Shown here piece by piece: positions 42,425 to 44,580 of a stretch of DNA of 44,580 nt. The stretch spans positions 1 through 44,580 of the forward strand of contig JACPPR010000011.1 in NCBI GenBank assembly GCA_016190895.1. The letters are read 5' to 3'. Source of the stretch: Chloroflexota bacterium (GTDB lineage Bacteria; Chloroflexota; Dehalococcoidia; Dehalococcoidales; UBA2162). The position numbers were made by a program, and so were the translations under genes. Each line of letters begins with the position of its first letter. Position 1 is the stretch's first letter. Below the pieces are notes generated by a model. It was not told where the DNA came from. It saw nothing but the letters and a program-made list of their open reading frames with translations, and did not search any database.

Positions 42425-43565
42425 TGGCACTACCACCTTCGTCTATGACGGGGATGGAAACAGAGTGAAGCAAATCGTGAGCGGCCAGGCCACGCTTTAC
42501 GTCAATAAATACTACGAGAAGAATCTCAGCACGAACGTGACTACCAGTTACTACTATTTTGGTGGTAAACTGGTAGCGATGAAACAGGGCAGCGCCAATG
42601 TCACCTTCGTCCACCAGGACAGCTTGGGCGGGACGAGCGTGGTTTCCGATAGTAACGGCGCGCTTGTAAGCGGTATCAGTTATTCTGCCTTCGGAGAGCG
42701 TTTACAAAGTCAGGGTCAAATGCCTACAGACAGGCTCTTTACGGGTCAAAGATTGGATGGCACAGGACTCTATTACTACGGCGCCCGCTACTATGACCCG
42801 GCGATTGGGAGGTTTATCTCGCCCGATACTATTGTGCAGAATCCGGGTAACCCGCAGGGTCTGAACAGGTATTCCTATGTGGTCAACAATCCTCTAAGGT
42901 ATACAGACCCGACGGGACATTGGATCTTCGGCCTTGATGACGTAATGGCGACGGAAGAACAGGGAATGCCCGTGGCTCAAGACGTTTGGGACATGGCCCT
43001 GGCATTTGAGAGATTTCGTAAGGTAGAACCTGACATTGCGCGGATAATTGAAGACTCGGAGATATTCTTTAACATTCAGTGGGGTAACGGTGAGGGTTCA
43101 GTTGCAGAAACCTCATCAGACCTCGCGAACGGAATCGTAAACATAGTGCTCGACAAAGGCAAAATTCAGCCAGACAAGAATGGCGACGATGCGACCGTGT
43201 GGGTGCTCTCTCACGAAATCGTGCATGGTGTGGGTAGAACAGTTGGGTTAGCGCCCCCTACGTTCTGGGAAGAAGCCGCAGCCATGCAATTCCAACATCG
43301 AGTGGGGGGAAAAATCGGCTTTGACCCTCTGGCTTGGCCGGGGCCACTCAGCTTTTTCAACACACCGATACAAAGTGCAAACAGCATAGTCCACAGGGCT
43401 ATGAAGGTCGAATTGTCAGTGGATGTCACTGCGGAGCAGACAACGCAGCTAAGGAAAACGTTTTTTGGCACCACCTATTGGGACACCTATGTGACGCCAG
43501 ACGGAAGACGTTTGGCTTATCCCGCTCCTGACTACAGGAGGCAGTTGCTTGACATTTTTAGGTAG
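42336..43565 (+). CDS. RHS repeat core with C-terminal HExxH metallopeptidase-like toxin domain
   Basis: This 409-residue reading frame continues the upstream fragment after a one-base shift. Residues 1-195 are the RHS core end, with GTGLYYYGARYYDPAIGRF, LNRYSYVVNNPLRYTDPTG (DPTG at 191-194, the usual cleavage and variation point). The C-terminal domain (about 195-409) has HEIVHG (HExxH 293-297) and a following Glu pair (312-313), so a zinc-dependent peptidase is likely. RHS cores carry variable toxins in contact-dependent competition. The ATG at 42336 is only a formal start. Confidence 0.8.
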   Translation: MTKNGNMKVRGSANITWDAENRPISITTANGTTTFVYDGDGNRVKQIVSGQATLYVNKYYEKNLSTNVTTSYYYFGGKLVAMKQGSANVTFVHQDSLGGTSVVSDSNGALVSGISYSAFGERLQSQGQMPTDRLFTGQRLDGTGLYYYGARYYDPAIGRFISPDTIVQNPGNPQGLNRYSYVVNNPLRYTDPTGHWIFGLDDVMATEEQGMPVAQDVWDMALAFERFRKVEPDIARIIEDSEIFFNIQWGNGEGSVAETSSDLANGIVNIVLDKGKIQPDKNGDDATVWVLSHEIVHGVGRTVGLAPPTFWEEAAAMQFQHRVGGKIGFDPLAWPGPLSFFNTPIQSANSIVHRAMKVELSVDVTAEQTTQLRKTFFGTTYWDTYVTPDGRRLAYPAPDYRRQLLDIFR

Positions 43566-43590
43566 TGTTTTATGAGAGCCAGAGACACAT

Positions 43591-44184
43591 ATGAATAGAC
43601 GTAGTGAAGACGAGACTATACAGAAAAAACACGCACTTTTTTCGTGCGCCGTGGTTTTTGTGTTGTCGTTGATCTTTCTTCTTACTTCGTGTGGTGGAGG
43701 TACTAGCCCGATGTCTACGTACCAAGTATTCCAAAGTAGCGAAGGTGACCCGCCGTTTTCATTCCAGCATCCTAGTAACTATCTGGTTGGGTCCAAGCCT
43801 CTAGAGTCCAACGGCGTCCTCGTTGAACTAGATAAGAAGACTTTAGACTCACCCTTGATCCAGATATCAGCGGAGGAAATACTCAAGTCGGGAGCGGGTG
43901 ACACTAACTCTGTCCTGCAGTCAAAAATCTTCCGAATGTCAAACTCACCAAACATTTCTGATTTCAAGATTCTGGAGAGAAATGTAATTATTGTTGGCGG
44001 GATAGAAGCTAACTACGCTGGGTATTCCTACATCCAAAGAACCGGAACAGGCATGGGGAAATACGTTGTTTTTGACCACAATGGCCTTAGGTGGACTATT
44101 GAGGTGTCTTACAGTGCTCGTCAAAGTCAAGAATTGGAAGCAGTTTTTTGGCGACTGGTAGCTACATTCAAATTTCTCGATTGA
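43591..44184 (+). CDS. Putative lipoprotein downstream of the RHS toxin
   Basis: This 197-residue protein has a long signal with the lipobox LLTSC, giving lipidation at Cys34. The mature part FSFQHPSNYLV...WTIEVSYSARQSQELEAVFWRLVATFKFLD recalls PsbP/DUF1795-like domains, with an aromatic-Pro start and a final VxxFKFL. It begins 25 bases after the RHS stop, so co-transcription is likely and it is a candidate immunity protein. That role is inferred only from position. The gene is AT-richer than the core genes. Confidence 0.75.
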   Translation: MNRRSEDETIQKKHALFSCAVVFVLSLIFLLTSCGGGTSPMSTYQVFQSSEGDPPFSFQHPSNYLVGSKPLESNGVLVELDKKTLDSPLIQISAEEILKSGAGDTNSVLQSKIFRMSNSPNISDFKILERNVIIVGGIEANYAGYSYIQRTGTGMGKYVVFDHNGLRWTIEVSYSARQSQELEAVFWRLVATFKFLD

Positions 44185-44192
44185 GGTGTCGT

Positions 44193-44311
44193 TTCTCAGC
44201 TTAATTGACCACCCATTCTCAAGTTAATGTTCCACCCGGATTCTCAGCTTAATTGACCACCCATTCTCAAGTTAATGTTCCACCCGGATTCTCAAGTTAA
44301 TTGACCACCCC
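44193..44311. repeat. Terminal tandem repeats of an IS21-type element
   Basis: Two exact 48-bp units (44193-44240 and 44241-44288) and a partial third (44289-44311). Each combines TTCTCAGCTTAATTGACCACC and TTCTCAAGTTAATGTTCCACC blocks. Such multiple terminal repeats with AATTGACCACC cores are typical of IS21-family ends, next to the istB fragment. Confidence 0.75.
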
Positions 44312-44333
44312 TGGTGCACTGTAGAAAGCAGTA

Positions 44334-44580
44334 TTACATAGTCGCCGCCTCCTTCTCAAGGTCTTTACTTCGGCCTGGCTCGGTACAAGTGTTGGGACGA
44401 AGCATTGACCGGTAACTTTTACCGGTAAGAGTTATCATGTGGGCGCCACTAATGAGACGATCAAGTGCACTCTCGGCGATGACGGGGTTGGGGAAGAGGG
44501 GGTACCAGTCTTTGGGTGCCCGGTTGGCGGTGACTATCAGGGAGCCGGTGTGGTGGCGCCGGTCGATAAGCTCATAGAGA
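44334..44580 (-). CDS. istB: IstB-like ATP-binding protein of an IS21-family element, C-terminal part
   Basis: The minus-strand frame is open from the window edge to a TAA at 44334-44336. It encodes ...DRRHHTGSLIVTANRAPKDW, then YPLFPNPVIAESALDRLISG, then AHMITLTGKSYR. These match the sensor and C-terminal part of IstB/DnaC-like transposition helpers (family ATPase). The N-terminal part, Walker motifs and istA lie beyond the window. It ends about 23 bases from the terminal repeats, so the element's right-hand end, in gene orientation, is here. Confidence 0.85.
   Translation of the reverse strand, partial: LYELIDRRHHTGSLIVTANRAPKDWYPLFPNPVIAESALDRLISGAHMITLTGKSYRSMLRPNTCTEPGRSKDLEKEAATM

Noticed and set aside
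44193-44311. Possible CRISPR array
   Set aside because: The 48-bp units are directly adjacent with no unique spacers; they fit IS21-type terminal repeats.

Overview
The window looks like a chromosomal segment from an anaerobic member of the Chloroflexota, most likely class Dehalococcoidia or a close relative. This is an inference from four things: the F-type ATP synthase operon with a bifunctional-nuclease (DUF151) gene just upstream, GC-rich genes scattered among short palindromic and MITE-like intergenic repeats, tungsten-type aldehyde ferredoxin oxidoreductase chemistry, and CoA-transferase gene pairs. No rRNA or tRNA gene was recognised that would settle the taxonomy.

Layout. 329-877 is a DUF151 gene with its own terminator. 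960-8562 is a complete ATP synthase operon (atpZ/I-B-E-small ORF-F-H-A-G-D-C) with a textbook promoter and a strong terminator. Its a subunit is enlarged by an acidic, His-rich insertion, and a 36-codon membrane ORF lies between atpE and atpF. 8844-12509 holds two surface proteins (a beta-solenoid-like lipoprotein; a zinc ribbon-TM-propeller protein), the rpsP-khpA pair and an MBL hydrolase. 12658-18862 is rich in nucleic-acid enzymes: an SbcC/Rad50-like ATPase, an AT-richer orphan protein with a possible HEPN motif, an endonuclease III homologue and a beta-CASP nuclease. 19085-25110 carries a DinB-like protein, a CoA-binding protein, a CaiB-type CoA-transferase, a two-subunit class I CoA-transferase, coaE and comF. 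25156-30157 carries a zinc-ribbon protein divergent from bacterioferritin, thpR, an amidohydrolase and a CIRCE-controlled groESL operon. 30301-33414 is an M16 peptidase-methyltransferase operon followed by a phosphatase gene flanked by decayed tails of a second M16 and a second methyltransferase gene. 33523-34187 is a MazEF-type toxin-antitoxin pair with a palindromic operator.

34434-39110 is a catabolic operon transcribed leftward: ThDP enzyme, four-cluster ferredoxin, tungsten aldehyde oxidoreductase, MoaD-like protein. It suggests decarboxylation of a 2-oxoacid to an aldehyde, whose oxidation then reduces ferredoxin. Upstream lies an orphan oligopeptide-type substrate-binding lipoprotein.

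41673-44580 is a rearranged accessory end. A LuxR-type regulator reduced to its DNA-binding domain abuts an RHS-repeat gene that lacks its 5' part and has a one-base homopolymer frameshift. The RHS protein ends in an HExxH metallopeptidase-like domain and is followed by a lipoprotein gene and then the terminal repeats and istB of an IS21-family element that leaves the window. Promoters fit the housekeeping sigma consensus. Two of them place the transcription start at or within a few bases of the start codon, so leaderless mRNAs are likely in this organism.
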